Positions 27,297 through 36,549 are shown, numbered from the stretch's first letter. The stretch: 64,000 nucleotides of DNA from an uncultured Eggerthellaceae bacterium (GCA_910588205.1 CAJUQK010000003.1:1-64000); one strand, 5' to 3'. Notes: generated by a model not told the origin, from the sequence alone. Made by a program: numbers and translations.

Positions 27297-27758
27297 ATGG
27301 ACACGTACGCTTGGGTGCAGATGATAACGGCTTTCTTGGGGGCTTTAGGGTTCGCCCTGTTCTTCAACGTGCGCCTGCGCCGTGTGCTCCCGGCCTCCAT
27401 CGGAGGGCTCATCACGTGGGCTCTCTACTGGGCGCTCTTCCAGGTCATCGGTCAGATCTTCGTCCCCTGCGTGATAGCCAGCACCTTCGCTGCAGCCTAC
27501 GCAGAAGTGGTCGCGCGCATCTACCGCGTGCCCACCACGGTATTCTTCATCATCAGCGTGATCCCGCTCGTTCCCGGACGCGGGCTGTTCTACACCATGT
27601 CCGACGCGGTGAACGGACGCTGGGAGGCCTTTGCCGTTGATTCCACCGCCACGCTCCTCTTCGCCGCCGGCATCGCCGCTGGCATCTGCCTTGTCACAGC
27701 TTGGGTGCAAACCTGGAAATACGGCCAACGGAAGATCGAACGGATCCGCAGCAAGTAG
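27297..27758 (+). CDS. Threonine/serine exporter, ThrE C-terminal half
   Basis: The 153-residue product has four to five hydrophobic helices with the VPTTVFFIISVIPLVPGRGLF segment typical of the second ThrE half. I used the ATG at 27297. A GTG at 27288 overlaps the stop of the first half (GTGA) and would add three residues. It should form one transporter with the preceding gene. Confidence 0.85.
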   Translation: MDTYAWVQMITAFLGALGFALFFNVRLRRVLPASIGGLITWALYWALFQVIGQIFVPCVIASTFAAAYAEVVARIYRVPTTVFFIISVIPLVPGRGLFYTMSDAVNGRWEAFAVDSTATLLFAAGIAAGICLVTAWVQTWKYGQRKIERIRSK

Positions 27759-27849
27759 AGCCTGCGGATGCAAGTCCACAACCCGCATCCGGTGATCTGA
27801 GGCGATGCGGTGTTCTGCTGATCGATGAGAGGAGAAGGGAGCACCTGCT

Positions 27850-28491
27850 ATGTGCAAGAGGTTCAAGGCGCTATCCTGGGATGAGGTGCTGGAAGTCATC
27901 CAGGCCCTAGAAGAGGGGATGCCTCACGCACTGCGATTCAACCCCGCTGGTCTCCGGCTGGATGCTTTCCCCCGCTCCAACGTACCCCTCATCGGACAGG
28001 CCGACCAAAGGCTCACCCCCTTGAGCCTCCCTTGGGGATTCAAAGCCCATTGGACCAAGCACCGCATCATCTACAATGCCCGCATCGAGACCGCGCTCGA
28101 GCAAATGCAGGGCCTCTGGCGCGAAGCGATAGACCATGGCCGCTGCATCGTCCCTACCCTTGGCTTCTATGAGACCTGTGCCACCGAGACCCTCATGGAC
28201 CCCAAAACGGGCAAGCCCGTGAAACGCCAATACCAATTCGACCTGCCAGATGGCATCACCTATCTAGCAGCCATCTGCAACAAGGAGGCATTCAGCGTGA
28301 TGACCACCCAGGCGAACGCCATCGTGGCCCCCATACATCGGCGCATGCCCGTGGTGCTGCGCCCTGAGGAGATAGACCAATGGCTCTTCGGCAACTATGC
28401 AGCCTTAGCCGACCGCAGCGATGTTCCCCTGGAGTGCCATGCGGAAGCATTCCGGCCCCCCAAGACCAAACTGCAGCTGACGCTATTCTGA
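27850..28491 (+). CDS. SRAP (HMCES/YedK-like) protein, chromosomal copy
   Basis: SRAP proteins cap abasic sites in single-stranded DNA through a thiazolidine bond to Cys2. The 213-residue product keeps Cys2 (MC), the Asn of YNARIETA, the Glu of GFYE and the His of PIHRRMP. The second position after Cys is KR instead of the common GR. A second SRAP gene lies at 52387-53031 in the mobile element, and the two proteins share many stretches. GAAGGGAG precedes the ATG. It stands alone next to the ThrE pair. Confidence 0.9.
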   Translation: MCKRFKALSWDEVLEVIQALEEGMPHALRFNPAGLRLDAFPRSNVPLIGQADQRLTPLSLPWGFKAHWTKHRIIYNARIETALEQMQGLWREAIDHGRCIVPTLGFYETCATETLMDPKTGKPVKRQYQFDLPDGITYLAAICNKEAFSVMTTQANAIVAPIHRRMPVVLRPEEIDQWLFGNYAALADRSDVPLECHAEAFRPPKTKLQLTLF

Positions 28492-28506
28492 GACGGCAAG
28501 GATGCC

Positions 28507-30234
28507 CTAAGAGACGCTGACTCCTGCCAGCTCAGCCGCCATCTCCCGCAGCTTGAACTTCTGCACCTTCATGGAGGGGGTCATGGGGAAGTCGTCTACA
28601 AAGAACACGCGCTTGGGCACCTTGTACCGCGCGATACGCGGGATGGCCCATTCGCGTACGGCATCCTCGGTCAGGTCCTCGTAGCCGGGGCGCACGCGTA
28701 AGAACGCACCTACGATCTCGCCGTACTTCGCATCCGGGATGCCCACCACCTGCGCGTCGAGCACGCCCGGGTGCGTCAGCAGGAAGTTCTCCACCTCCAG
28801 CGGGTAGATGTTCTCGCCCCCACGGATGATCATGTCCTTGATACGGCCGGTCACGCGATAGTAGCCGTCCTCATCCACCATCCCCAAGTCACCCGAATGC
28901 AGGTAGCCATCAGCATCGATGGCCTTCGCCGTTTCCTCGGGCATCTTGTAATAGCCCTTCATGACGTTGTAGCCCTTGCAGCACAACTCTCCCGGCTCTC
29001 CCACGCCGCAGATATGGCCATCGACCGGGTCTATCACGCGCACATCAACGGGCGGATGCTTCTTGCCCACGGTCTCGCACTTGTGCTCAACGTCATCATC
29101 GGCCGAGGTTTGCGTGAACACAGGGCTGGTTTCCGTCAGGCCATAGCAGATGGTGACATCGCGCATATTCATCTTATCCATGACCTCGCGCATGGTCTCA
29201 GGCGGACAGGGGCTACCTGCCATGATGCCCGTACGCATATGGGACAGATCGAATCTCTCGAAATCAGGGTGATTCAGCTCAGCGATGAACATGGTGGGCA
29301 CGCCGTAGACCGCCGTAGCCTTCTCTTTATGCAACGCCTGGAGCACGAGCCCTGCATCGAAATCCTCTACGATCAGCATGGTGGAGCGATGGGTCAGATT
29401 CGCCATGACCCCCAGCACGCAACCGAAGCAATGGAAGAACGGCACCGGCAGGCACACACGGTCCTCAGACCCGAGCCGTTGACCTTCGCCGATATAGAAC
29501 CCGTTATTCAGGATATTGCGGTGAGTGAGCATGACGCCTTTGGGGAACCCGGTGGTGCCGCTCGTGTACTGCATCATGACCACGTCATTGTTGTCGAACT
29601 GGCTGCGAGCCCACTCCAGATCGGAATCCGGACGATGCTGCCCCAGCAATATCAGCTCCGGTACGCTGTAGAAACCACGGTGCTTCTCAGGGCCCATGTA
29701 AATGAGGTTCTTCAGATACGGATAGGTCTCGGTGTCGAGGAACCCGCGGGGCTGCTCAAGGGATTCAGGGACCAGATCGCGGATGATCTGAAGGTAGTCC
29801 ACATCGCGATAGGCATCTATGATGCAGAGAGCCTTCATATCAGACTGCTTGAGGACGTAATCTATCTCATGGCTCTTATAGATGGGATTCACCGTGACCA
29901 TGACGATGCCCACCTTCGCCGTAGCGTACATGAAGGTGAGCCAATCGGGTATGTTGCGGGCCCACACCCCCAGGTGATCCCCCGGCTTCATGCCGATGGA
30001 CAACAATCCCTTGGCTAAGGCATCTGTACGCTCATCGAAATCTTGGTAAGTCCAGCGCAGATCCCGGTCAGGGTATACGACGAATTCATGGGCAGGATCC
30101 TTCGCTACCTGCTCCTTGAAGTAATCCCCGATGGTCAGCTCAGAATGGAGCGGATAGTCTGGGTCGCCCGGGACGGGCTGGTGTGCTTCGTTCTTCATCT
30201 CTTCCATAGGGTCCTTCTCTATCATCGCAAGCAT
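28507..30234 (-). CDS. AMP-binding acyl-CoA synthetase
   Basis: The enzyme activates a carboxylic acid to acyl-CoA through an acyl-adenylate. The 575-residue product shows the P-loop-like YTSGTTGFPKGVML, the YGLTETSP motif, the hinge TGRIKDMIIRGGENIYP, and the C-terminal Lys region PSMKVQKFKL, where Ser-Met replaces the usual Thr-Gly. The ATG at 30234 overlaps the stop of the XRE-cupin gene (TGATG); an internal ATG with GAAGGA upstream is an alternative. Length and motifs suit a medium- or long-chain fatty-acid or aromatic-acid ligase. Coupling to the regulator implies control by the acid or its CoA ester. Confidence 0.92.
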   Translation of the reverse strand: MLAMIEKDPMEEMKNEAHQPVPGDPDYPLHSELTIGDYFKEQVAKDPAHEFVVYPDRDLRWTYQDFDERTDALAKGLLSIGMKPGDHLGVWARNIPDWLTFMYATAKVGIVMVTVNPIYKSHEIDYVLKQSDMKALCIIDAYRDVDYLQIIRDLVPESLEQPRGFLDTETYPYLKNLIYMGPEKHRGFYSVPELILLGQHRPDSDLEWARSQFDNNDVVMMQYTSGTTGFPKGVMLTHRNILNNGFYIGEGQRLGSEDRVCLPVPFFHCFGCVLGVMANLTHRSTMLIVEDFDAGLVLQALHKEKATAVYGVPTMFIAELNHPDFERFDLSHMRTGIMAGSPCPPETMREVMDKMNMRDVTICYGLTETSPVFTQTSADDDVEHKCETVGKKHPPVDVRVIDPVDGHICGVGEPGELCCKGYNVMKGYYKMPEETAKAIDADGYLHSGDLGMVDEDGYYRVTGRIKDMIIRGGENIYPLEVENFLLTHPGVLDAQVVGIPDAKYGEIVGAFLRVRPGYEDLTEDAVREWAIPRIARYKVPKRVFFVDDFPMTPSMKVQKFKLREMAAELAGVSVS

Positions 30235-30812
30235 CAGAGGGGGGTGTACACACAGGCCAAGAACTTCGCGTTCTGCCCGTCATGGGCGCGCACCTGGTGA
30301 GGCACGATGGAATCGTAATAGATGCTCTCGCCGGGATGGAGGACGAAGATGTCCTTGCCGTACTCTATTTCTATGCAGCCCTCCATACCGTAGAGCCACT
30401 CTTCTCCCTCATGGCTGTCCAACTTGTGAGTGGTCTCGCCGGAGGGAGTCACCGTGATGATGAAGGGATCCATATGCCGGGAAGGACGCCCGGCCGCCAG
30501 GCTAAAGTAGCTGAGGTCTCCTGCATCGCGGGCGGTCTGAAGCGTTTTCACGCGTTCGACCTCTTCCATCTGCTGAGCATCGATATAGGCCGGCCCGAAG
30601 GATTCATCATCATCCATGAGCGTTCCCAAGCGCACCCCCAGCGCCCGCGTGAGCTTGATGAGCGGGGCCAGAGAGGGAGGCACCTCTCCTGCTTCGAGCT
30701 TCTCGATGACATCCGCCTCGCATCCACACCGATCCGCTAGGTCTTGCGTGCTCAGGTGATGGGCCTCTCGCAACGTGGTGATCTTGCAGCCAAGACGGTT
30801 GTCGTTTTCCAT
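30234..30812 (-). CDS. XRE-cupin transcriptional regulator
   Basis: The 192-residue product has an N-terminal helix-turn-helix (residues 8-65, LREAHHLSTQDLADRCG) and a C-terminal cupin (residues 110-190) with the HEGEEWLYGMEG metal-site segment. The start at 30812 has GGAGG ten bases upstream. It is the first gene of a pair with the acyl-CoA synthetase, whose start overlaps its stop by one base. It most likely controls that pair, with the ligand bound in the cupin. Confidence 0.88.
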   Translation of the reverse strand: MENDNRLGCKITTLREAHHLSTQDLADRCGCEADVIEKLEAGEVPPSLAPLIKLTRALGVRLGTLMDDDESFGPAYIDAQQMEEVERVKTLQTARDAGDLSYFSLAAGRPSRHMDPFIITVTPSGETTHKLDSHEGEEWLYGMEGCIEIEYGKDIFVLHPGESIYYDSIVPHQVRAHDGQNAKFLACVYTPL

Positions 30813-30975
30813 GGGTGTATCTCCTCCCTGCAAATGAGCGTATCCGGCTATGATAGCGAAATCAGTGCTCGACGGCGCAAAATTATGCGCATGCCCCCTC
30901 TTCGGCATCGACGTCTCAGTTTCGGGCCCGCCCTACGCAGGCTCTTCGCATGCCCCCGCCTCCGAGTTGGTCCCG

Positions 30976-31002
30976 TTGTGCTCAAGCTACAACCTCTATA
31001 CT
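30976..31002 (+). promoter_or_regulatory. Possible upp promoter
   Basis: TTGTGC at 30976 and TATACT at 30997 are 15 nt apart, 33 nt before the start codon of upp. The spacing is slightly short. Confidence 0.4.
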
Positions 31003-31034
31003 GAACGACACGGATCAGAGGGAAGGGAATACCA

Positions 31035-31664
31035 GTGGAACAGCTGCATGTGGTGGATCACCCGCTCATCAAGGCAAAACTGACGCAGATGCGCAATGTG
31101 GACACCCCTTCACCGGAGTTCCGGAACCTCCTGAAGGAAGTCACGCTCCTCCTGGGTTTCGAAGCCACGCGAAACCTTCCCGTGAAGGAGGCCACCGTCA
31201 AGACTCCCATCTGCGAAGGGAGCTTCCCTACGCTGAAAGAGGATTTCGTCACCCTGGTACCTATCCTGAGAGCGGGCCTAGGCATGGTCGAGGGAATGCT
31301 CGAGCTGATGCCCTTCGCTCATGTGGGCCATATCGGGCTCGTACGCAACGAGGAGACCCATACCCCCAAAGAGTATTACTACAGGATGCCTCAGGAATTC
31401 GAACGCTCTGTGGTGATGGTGTTGGATCCGATGCTGGCAACAGGAGGCAGTGCTGTAGATGCCATCTCCCGACTCAAGGACAGGGGATGCCAGAACATCC
31501 GGTTGGTGAACATCATCGGAGCCCCTCAAGGGGTGGCTGCCGTCCAGCAAGCTCACCCCGATGTGGATATCTACATAGCCGCCATCGACGAAGGACTAAA
31601 CGAAAGCGCCTATATCGTACCTGGGCTCGGAGACGCAGGGGACCGCATCTTCGGCACGTGCTAA
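31035..31664 (+). CDS. upp: Uracil phosphoribosyltransferase
   Basis: The enzyme makes UMP from uracil and PRPP. The 209-residue product has the PRPP loop VLDPMLATGGSA and the C-terminal uracil-binding GDAGDRIFGT signature. It starts with GTG; GAAGGGAA lies about eight bases upstream. It is a single gene and convergent with the B3/B4 gene. Identification is secure. Confidence 0.95.
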   Translation: MEQLHVVDHPLIKAKLTQMRNVDTPSPEFRNLLKEVTLLLGFEATRNLPVKEATVKTPICEGSFPTLKEDFVTLVPILRAGLGMVEGMLELMPFAHVGHIGLVRNEETHTPKEYYYRMPQEFERSVVMVLDPMLATGGSAVDAISRLKDRGCQNIRLVNIIGAPQGVAAVQQAHPDVDIYIAAIDEGLNESAYIVPGLGDAGDRIFGTC

Positions 31665-31690
31665 GCCCTCTGAAGGGCCTTCTGCTCCTC
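31665..31690 (+). terminator. Weak terminator after upp
   Basis: A 5-bp stem (31665-31669 with 31674-31678) starts right after the stop and is followed by CTTCTGCTCCT. The stem is short. Confidence 0.35.
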
Positions 31691-31720
31691 CGCCCTGTCT
31701 ATCTGGCTGCCCAAGGATCC

Positions 31721-32446
31721 TCAGTCATCGATCAACATCGTGGAGTCCTCACGGGTGATGATCTTCTTTGCGAAGATGCTCGCGCCCAGGTAGCCCTCCA
31801 TCATCTCAGCCAGCTCATCAATGGCCGCCTGCAAGGTATCAGCGCGGGCAGGGTCCACTGATTCGATGATCAGGAATGCCTTGCGGGACTCCTCGGAGAG
31901 CGCCGTTCGAACGCCATCGCGCCAATTCCAGCAACGGCAGATGGCACCCGCATCATCCCGGTAGCAGAGCTCTCCCTCCAACGTGGGAGCCTCCTCTTCA
32001 TCCCCCAGCGCCAAGAAGCTGTCGCCACCCTGGGTGATGCCTAAGCGGATGTCTCCCACCATCGCATCGATATCCTCTCCGCCCACCGGAAGGGCATGCT
32101 TCAGGGAGATGGCGTTATAGATATCCACCGAAGGGGTGATAGGACCCACAGGGTTGCCCTTCAAGACGCGCTTGAGCAGGTTCTCCACCGAGCACCGGGC
32201 ACCCTTCTTCGTCTTGAATCTCTGGTAAGCGTCGCGCCAGACCGCCACCACCTCGTTCTGAGAGATGGTATTGGAGGTGAGGTGCTGATCGGCAGCAGCA
32301 TTAGCCTCGGCGAGCCGCTGGCGAATGGCCTTCGCATCCTCCTCCGTCACCTCGTCAGCCTTGCGCATGTCGTGGGCCACGACAACGCCGATTTGAGCCT
32401 CCGGGAAGAGCCCCCAGAACGAATCCTCTGTCACGAACTGCTTCAT
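31721..32446 (-). CDS. B3/B4 tRNA-binding domain protein
   Basis: The 241-residue product is a free-standing B3/B4 domain like that in the beta chain of phenylalanyl-tRNA synthetase. Segments such as NPVGPITPSVDIYNAISLKHALPVGGEDI are typical of the stand-alone family, some of which act as tRNA editing or amino-acid binding proteins. I set the start at 32446, nine bases after GAGGGG; an ATG at 32455 abuts it. It lies behind the terminator of the ABC-F gene. Confidence 0.82.
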   Translation of the reverse strand: MKQFVTEDSFWGLFPEAQIGVVVAHDMRKADEVTEEDAKAIRQRLAEANAAADQHLTSNTISQNEVVAVWRDAYQRFKTKKGARCSVENLLKRVLKGNPVGPITPSVDIYNAISLKHALPVGGEDIDAMVGDIRLGITQGGDSFLALGDEEEAPTLEGELCYRDDAGAICRCWNWRDGVRTALSEESRKAFLIIESVDPARADTLQAAIDELAEMMEGYLGASIFAKKIITREDSTMLIDD

Positions 32447-32533
32447 GATGCGCATCCCCTCTCTTGCTGTTTCCTTTAGGTTGTTCCCTTGCGCTGTTTC
32501 CGCCTGCTCCTTCCCCGCCGCCGTCTAGGAGCG

Positions 32534-32599
32534 AATAAAAAAGCACCCGAAACGAGCTCTCATCTTCGAAGGCCTAACGATGAGAACCGTTCCGAGTGC
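32534..32599 (-). terminator. Long hairpin terminator of the ABC-F gene
   Basis: Arms of about 21 nt (32543-32564 with 32579-32599) pair with G-T wobbles and one bulge. A run of six T follows on the minus strand. It lies 50 nt past the ABC-F stop and 88 nt before the B3/B4 start. Confidence 0.82.
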
Positions 32600-32648
32600 T
32601 CGGAACCCTACCCGGCGGCAGGAGGTCATATGCAACGGGGTTACGCTA

Positions 32649-34196
32649 TCACCCTGCCAACACCCTGTCAACTAGATCCGAAAAGGGATCCCTCAGAGCA
32701 GAGCCATGCGTGCGCGTCAAGCAAAAACGCTCTGGCTCCTCCTCTTCCAAGCACCACAGTTCCTTGCAGCTCTCTTGGATGAGGGCAGCATCATGGGACA
32801 CGAGCACCACGGCCCCTGCAAAGGAAGAGAGGAGCGCCTGGAGGGCCTGGATGGATGTGACGTCCAGATGATTCGTGGGCTCATCGAGGATGAGTATGTT
32901 CGGCTCTTCGAGCAGGGCATCAGCTAGCAGAAGCTTCCTCATCTCCCCCGGACTGGTCTCCTTCCCATCCATCATCCGCACCGGATCCGAATTGAGCCGA
33001 GCTACGTGCGAGAGGACTTCCCCTCTCTCCTTCTGACTGCGATCCAGAAAGCGCAGCAGCACGGATTCCCGCATTTGGTGATCAACCTCTTGGGGAACAT
33101 AGGCGACCCGGATGCCGTCGGACACATGACCCAGCATGTGGCGAACCAGCGTGCTCTTCCCCGACCCGTTGCGCCCGACGATCCCGATATGGTCAGTAGG
33201 ACCCACCCAAAGCTCGGGGATGGCAAGGGAGAAATCCCCTTGTCCGATCGCTGATCCCTGAAGGTGGCAGACCGTCTTCGAAGGCGCGGGGGCGCCTACC
33301 ATCTGGAACTGGTATTCATAGCGCTTCGGAACAGAGGTGGCTGATAGCTGTGCCTGAGCCGCTTTAAGCCTTGTTGATAGGGACGATGCCGCCCTTCCCG
33401 CGACCCCATCTTTGCTGGTGACCCTCGCACGCCCGATCTTATCGCGCAGGCTGGCATCATGACGGTCAGCCGTCCGCAAGCTCAGGCGGCCCTTCGATCG
33501 CCGAGCCTCTTCGGTGCGACGAACGGATTCCTCACGGATCCTCGAGACCTCGCGCTTTGCCTGCCGGCGCTCACGCAAAGCCGAGGCCGCCTCATCCTGA
33601 GCCAAGGCGAACGCCTTCGTGTAGTCTCCTGGCCTCATCACGACGGCATCCCGCTCGAAGGCAAGGCATTGCCCGACAAGGGTATCAAGGAGACTGCGGT
33701 CGTGGGATATCAGCAAACCTATGCCCTTGTAGGATGCAAGGGCCTTTCCCACGAGCGCACGGCTTTCGATATCCAGGTCATTCGTGGGCTCATCCATGAC
33801 AAGGAGGTCAGGTTCAGCCCACAGACAACAAGCGATCTGGATCCTCTTCTGCTGCCCGCCAGAAAGCTGGGAGAACCTCCAGAGCCAGTCATCTTCGATC
33901 TGCAGCATCTTCTTCAGCTTCATGGCTCGTCCGGCCTGGTCGCAGGCAAGATCGAAGATGTCAGGGGGCTCGACCGATGAGTCTTGTGGGCAGTAAGCAC
34001 TGAAGAGCTTCGGGCTGATGGTGCCAGAATCTGGCTTGAGCAATCCTGCCGTGAGCTTGGCCAGCGTCGTCTTGCCGCAACCATTATCACCGATGAGACC
34101 CGTCCAGCCTTGGGCGAAGGTTGAGCTGAAGCCGTCAAAGAGCGCAGTTGAAGCATCTGGGTATGTGAAGGACAGGCGGTCTATCCTCAAATGCAT
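32649..34196 (-). CDS. ABC-F family ATPase
   Basis: The 515-residue product has two ABC domains with no membrane segments. Domain 1 has Walker A GDNGCGKTT, signature LSGGQQKR and Walker B LLVMDEPTN. A basic linker covers about residues 185-280. Domain 2 has GRNGSGKST, SPGEMRKL and ILILDEPTN. ABC-F proteins act on the ribosome, and short two-domain forms like this often give resistance to antibiotics of the 50S subunit; that is not proven here. I chose the ATG at 34196, seven bases after AGGAGG; the ATG at 34202 abuts it. The ribosome site lies in a hairpin. Confidence 0.88.
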   Translation of the reverse strand: MHLRIDRLSFTYPDASTALFDGFSSTFAQGWTGLIGDNGCGKTTLAKLTAGLLKPDSGTISPKLFSAYCPQDSSVEPPDIFDLACDQAGRAMKLKKMLQIEDDWLWRFSQLSGGQQKRIQIACCLWAEPDLLVMDEPTNDLDIESRALVGKALASYKGIGLLISHDRSLLDTLVGQCLAFERDAVVMRPGDYTKAFALAQDEAASALRERRQAKREVSRIREESVRRTEEARRSKGRLSLRTADRHDASLRDKIGRARVTSKDGVAGRAASSLSTRLKAAQAQLSATSVPKRYEYQFQMVGAPAPSKTVCHLQGSAIGQGDFSLAIPELWVGPTDHIGIVGRNGSGKSTLVRHMLGHVSDGIRVAYVPQEVDHQMRESVLLRFLDRSQKERGEVLSHVARLNSDPVRMMDGKETSPGEMRKLLLADALLEEPNILILDEPTNHLDVTSIQALQALLSSFAGAVVLVSHDAALIQESCKELWCLEEEEPERFCLTRTHGSALRDPFSDLVDRVLAG

Positions 34197-34203
34197 AGGC
34201 ATC

Positions 34204-34221
34204 CCTCCTCGGATAAGGAGG
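34204..34221 (-). promoter_or_regulatory. Hairpin sequestering the ABC-F ribosome binding site
   Basis: On the minus strand CCTCCT, TATCCG, AGGAGG form a perfect 6-bp stem whose 3' arm is the Shine-Dalgarno of the ABC-F gene. An open frame of 52 codons (34293 down to 34135) runs through the hairpin and overlaps the ABC-F start. This is the geometry of translational attenuation, but no induction evidence exists. Confidence 0.5.
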
Positions 34222-34293
34222 CCGCGTTCGATAGGAGCGGAAACGCTTGGATGATCTTGGAGAAAGCATGAGAACAGAGCGATGCGGCACCAT

Positions 34294-34679
34294 GGAACGT
34301 GACCCCGTTGATGTGATCGGTTCGTTTTGGGCGCCCTAAAGGGGCATCGCTAGTTCTTCATGCACCTGACCTTTCTCGAGGCCGCGCTTGCCAAAGGCGC
34401 AACCGATTCTTGCGGTGGGATTATATCCGATGTGCGCCGATATCCGCATCTTCGATCTTGCGGATGCATTTCGATCGAGAACAATGCGACAAGATCGAAG
34501 GACGTCACACAGAGAGCGTATTCGGGTGAAATCTTGGTAACTTGATATTGCCATTTTGTCGTAATAATAGCTACTTGATGTTACCGTTTCAACCAAGAGC
34601 GTGCTCAGGAAGGGTACCTTCAAGACGTTTCGATGGTACGCTTGCAGAAGCTGTCACATCACCGGCCAAGAGGAGGGCC
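34294..34679. other. Intergenic region without a convincing gene, with near-direct repeats
   Basis: I see no convincing gene here. The only structure is a pair of near-direct repeats around CTTGAT at 34541-34546 and 34574-34579, 33 nt apart (about three helical turns), bounded by GGTAAC and GTTACC. A weak 95-codon minus-strand frame (34336-34623) matches nothing I know. The promoter of the glycosylase gene must lie here. Confidence 0.4.
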
Positions 34680-35381
34680 ATGCGAACGAACGCCGACAGG
34701 AACTGGGATATGCTCGAACGGACGCTGGCTGCGGAGTCGAGCGGCAAGAGTCCGCGGCTATTCTCGTCCAGAAGAACGCTGTTCGGCATCCCTTCGGCCC
34801 TTGACCAGGAACTCGCATCACTGGAGGAGGCACCCTTGAAGCCCGAAGGTGCTGCTATTGACCTGCCCCTGAAAAGCGACTCACGCAGACCCATGCACGT
34901 GCGTCACACTATCAGCCCTGTGTTCGACGAGCGCTCACGCGTACTGGTGCTGGGCACGATGCCGTCGCCCAAGTCGCGTGAGACCGGCTTCTACTACGGA
35001 CATCCGCAGAACCGCTTCTGGAAGGTGATGGCTGCACTGTTCGACGAGCCGCTTCCCGCCACCAACGACGAGAAGCGCGATCTGGCACTACGTCACGGCG
35101 TCGCGCTGTGGGACGTGCTAGCAGAATGCACCATCGAGGGCGCGAGCGACGGCACCATAGCCGACTGCGTGCCCAACGACATCGGCAGCTTGCTTGCACA
35201 CGCGCCCATTGAGGCCGTGTTCTGCACCGGGGCGAAGGCAGCCGAGCTCTACGCGAGGCATTGTGAGCCGCAGACGAACATAGCGGCCACGCGCCTTCCA
35301 TCGACCAGTCCCGCAAATGCGGCAAGATCGCTCGAACAGCTCATCGAGGAGTACCGGGTCATCCTCCCTTATTGTTCATAG
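34680..35381 (+). CDS. DNA-deoxyinosine glycosylase (uracil-DNA glycosylase superfamily)
   Basis: The 233-residue product has the signature GTMPSPKSRETGFYYGHPQN and RFWKVMA of hypoxanthine/deoxyinosine-DNA glycosylases, which remove deaminated adenine. The C-terminal LPSTSPANA loop is the second active-site motif of the superfamily. The first 70 residues or so are an extra, low-complexity extension. AGGAGGG lies three bases before the chosen ATG; an internal start at Met-His-Val-Arg would give the bare catalytic domain. Confidence 0.88.
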   Translation: MRTNADRNWDMLERTLAAESSGKSPRLFSSRRTLFGIPSALDQELASLEEAPLKPEGAAIDLPLKSDSRRPMHVRHTISPVFDERSRVLVLGTMPSPKSRETGFYYGHPQNRFWKVMAALFDEPLPATNDEKRDLALRHGVALWDVLAECTIEGASDGTIADCVPNDIGSLLAHAPIEAVFCTGAKAAELYARHCEPQTNIAATRLPSTSPANAARSLEQLIEEYRVILPYCS

Positions 35382-35550
35382 GATGCACTGGGTTACGAGG
35401 CGGGTCTCAGGACGGACTTTTTACCTCTCCTCCTTTTCTTTCGGACGGTAAACCATCAGAAAACACACGATGCGCCGTGCCATCGGGTGTGATCGCCTCT
35501 CAATATCATCGTTGCAGGCACATGCCGAGCGCATGGCGAAAGGAAGCATC

Positions 35551-36516
35551 ATGTGCACATCGATCAGGTTCACTGATGACGAGAATGCGATGTTCTGGGG
35601 CCGCAACTATGATTGGAATGTCAGCTATGGAGAAACGCCGCTCGTCATGCCGAAGGGCTATCGGCTGACGCGTGCGTTCGGCGATGACTATAGCAGTCAA
35701 CATGCATGCGTTGGGATGAGCATCGAATACGAAGGTTACCCGCTGTACTTCAACTGTGGAAACAACGCCGGGCTCGCAGTCGGCGGGCTCAACTTCGCTG
35801 GCTATGCGAGCTTCGAAAAGGAGCCGGTGTCCGGCAAGACCAATGTTGCCGCCTACGAGATACCTACCTGGATCGGTGCCACCTTCGCCACCGTCGATGA
35901 GGTCGAAGAGGCGCTGCGCAACGTAGCCATCGTAGGCAAGAGCATCTCACCATCCCTCGGCGTTGCCATGCTGCACTGGCATATCGCCGATGCGAAGCGC
36001 TCCATCGTCGTGGAATACCAGGAAGACGGGATGCATATCTACCACGACCAGGTAGACGTGCTGACCAACCAGCCACCCTTCCCCTGGCACGAGGAGAATC
36101 TACGCAACTACCTGTGCTGCAATGGCAGCTGGCCCAACGATGCCGAATGGCGAACGCAAACGCTTGCTCCTTTTGGAACCAGCGCAGCCATGCGCGGAAT
36201 CCCCGGCGATGCCTCTCCCACCTCACGCTTCGTGAAAGCTGCGTTCATAAACGCCTTCCATCCGCAGAAGTCGAGCGAGCACGATAACGTCATGCGCATG
36301 TTCCACACGCTGGGAAGCGTCGCATTCGTGGAAGGCATCGCGAAGAAAGCCGACGATTCGTCCGAGATCACCATCTTCTCCGACTGCTTCAGCGCCGCCA
36401 CCAACACGTACTACTTCAACACCTACGACGACCCTGCGATCAGGACGGTAAAGCTAGCTGATCACGCTGATGCGGATCCCTCATCGCTGGTGAAACTACC
36501 AAGAGACGCTTCGTAG
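35551..36516 (+). CDS. bsh: Bile salt hydrolase / choloylglycine hydrolase
   Basis: An Ntn hydrolase that cleaves the amide of conjugated bile acids. The 321-residue product exposes Cys2 as nucleophile after Met removal. Family residues are in place: R18, D21, N81, N173 and R226. The GLNFAGYA segment matches bile salt hydrolases better than penicillin V acylases, which carry Tyr there. No signal peptide is present, so it acts in the cytoplasm. AAAGGAAG precedes the ATG at 35551; the open frame extends 27 codons upstream without a ribosome site. It suits a gut resident. Activity on bile salts rather than another N-acyl amide is inferred from motif. Confidence 0.87.
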   Translation: MCTSIRFTDDENAMFWGRNYDWNVSYGETPLVMPKGYRLTRAFGDDYSSQHACVGMSIEYEGYPLYFNCGNNAGLAVGGLNFAGYASFEKEPVSGKTNVAAYEIPTWIGATFATVDEVEEALRNVAIVGKSISPSLGVAMLHWHIADAKRSIVVEYQEDGMHIYHDQVDVLTNQPPFPWHEENLRNYLCCNGSWPNDAEWRTQTLAPFGTSAAMRGIPGDASPTSRFVKAAFINAFHPQKSSEHDNVMRMFHTLGSVAFVEGIAKKADDSSEITIFSDCFSAATNTYYFNTYDDPAIRTVKLADHADADPSSLVKLPRDAS

Positions 36517-36549
36517 GCGGTGCAGTGCAGCGAACCACGCCCTTCCGGA

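Noticed and set aside
32534..32648. T-box or riboswitch before the B3/B4 gene
   Set aside because: The long hairpin ends in a T-run behind the ABC-F gene and lacks T-box motifs; it is explained as a terminator.
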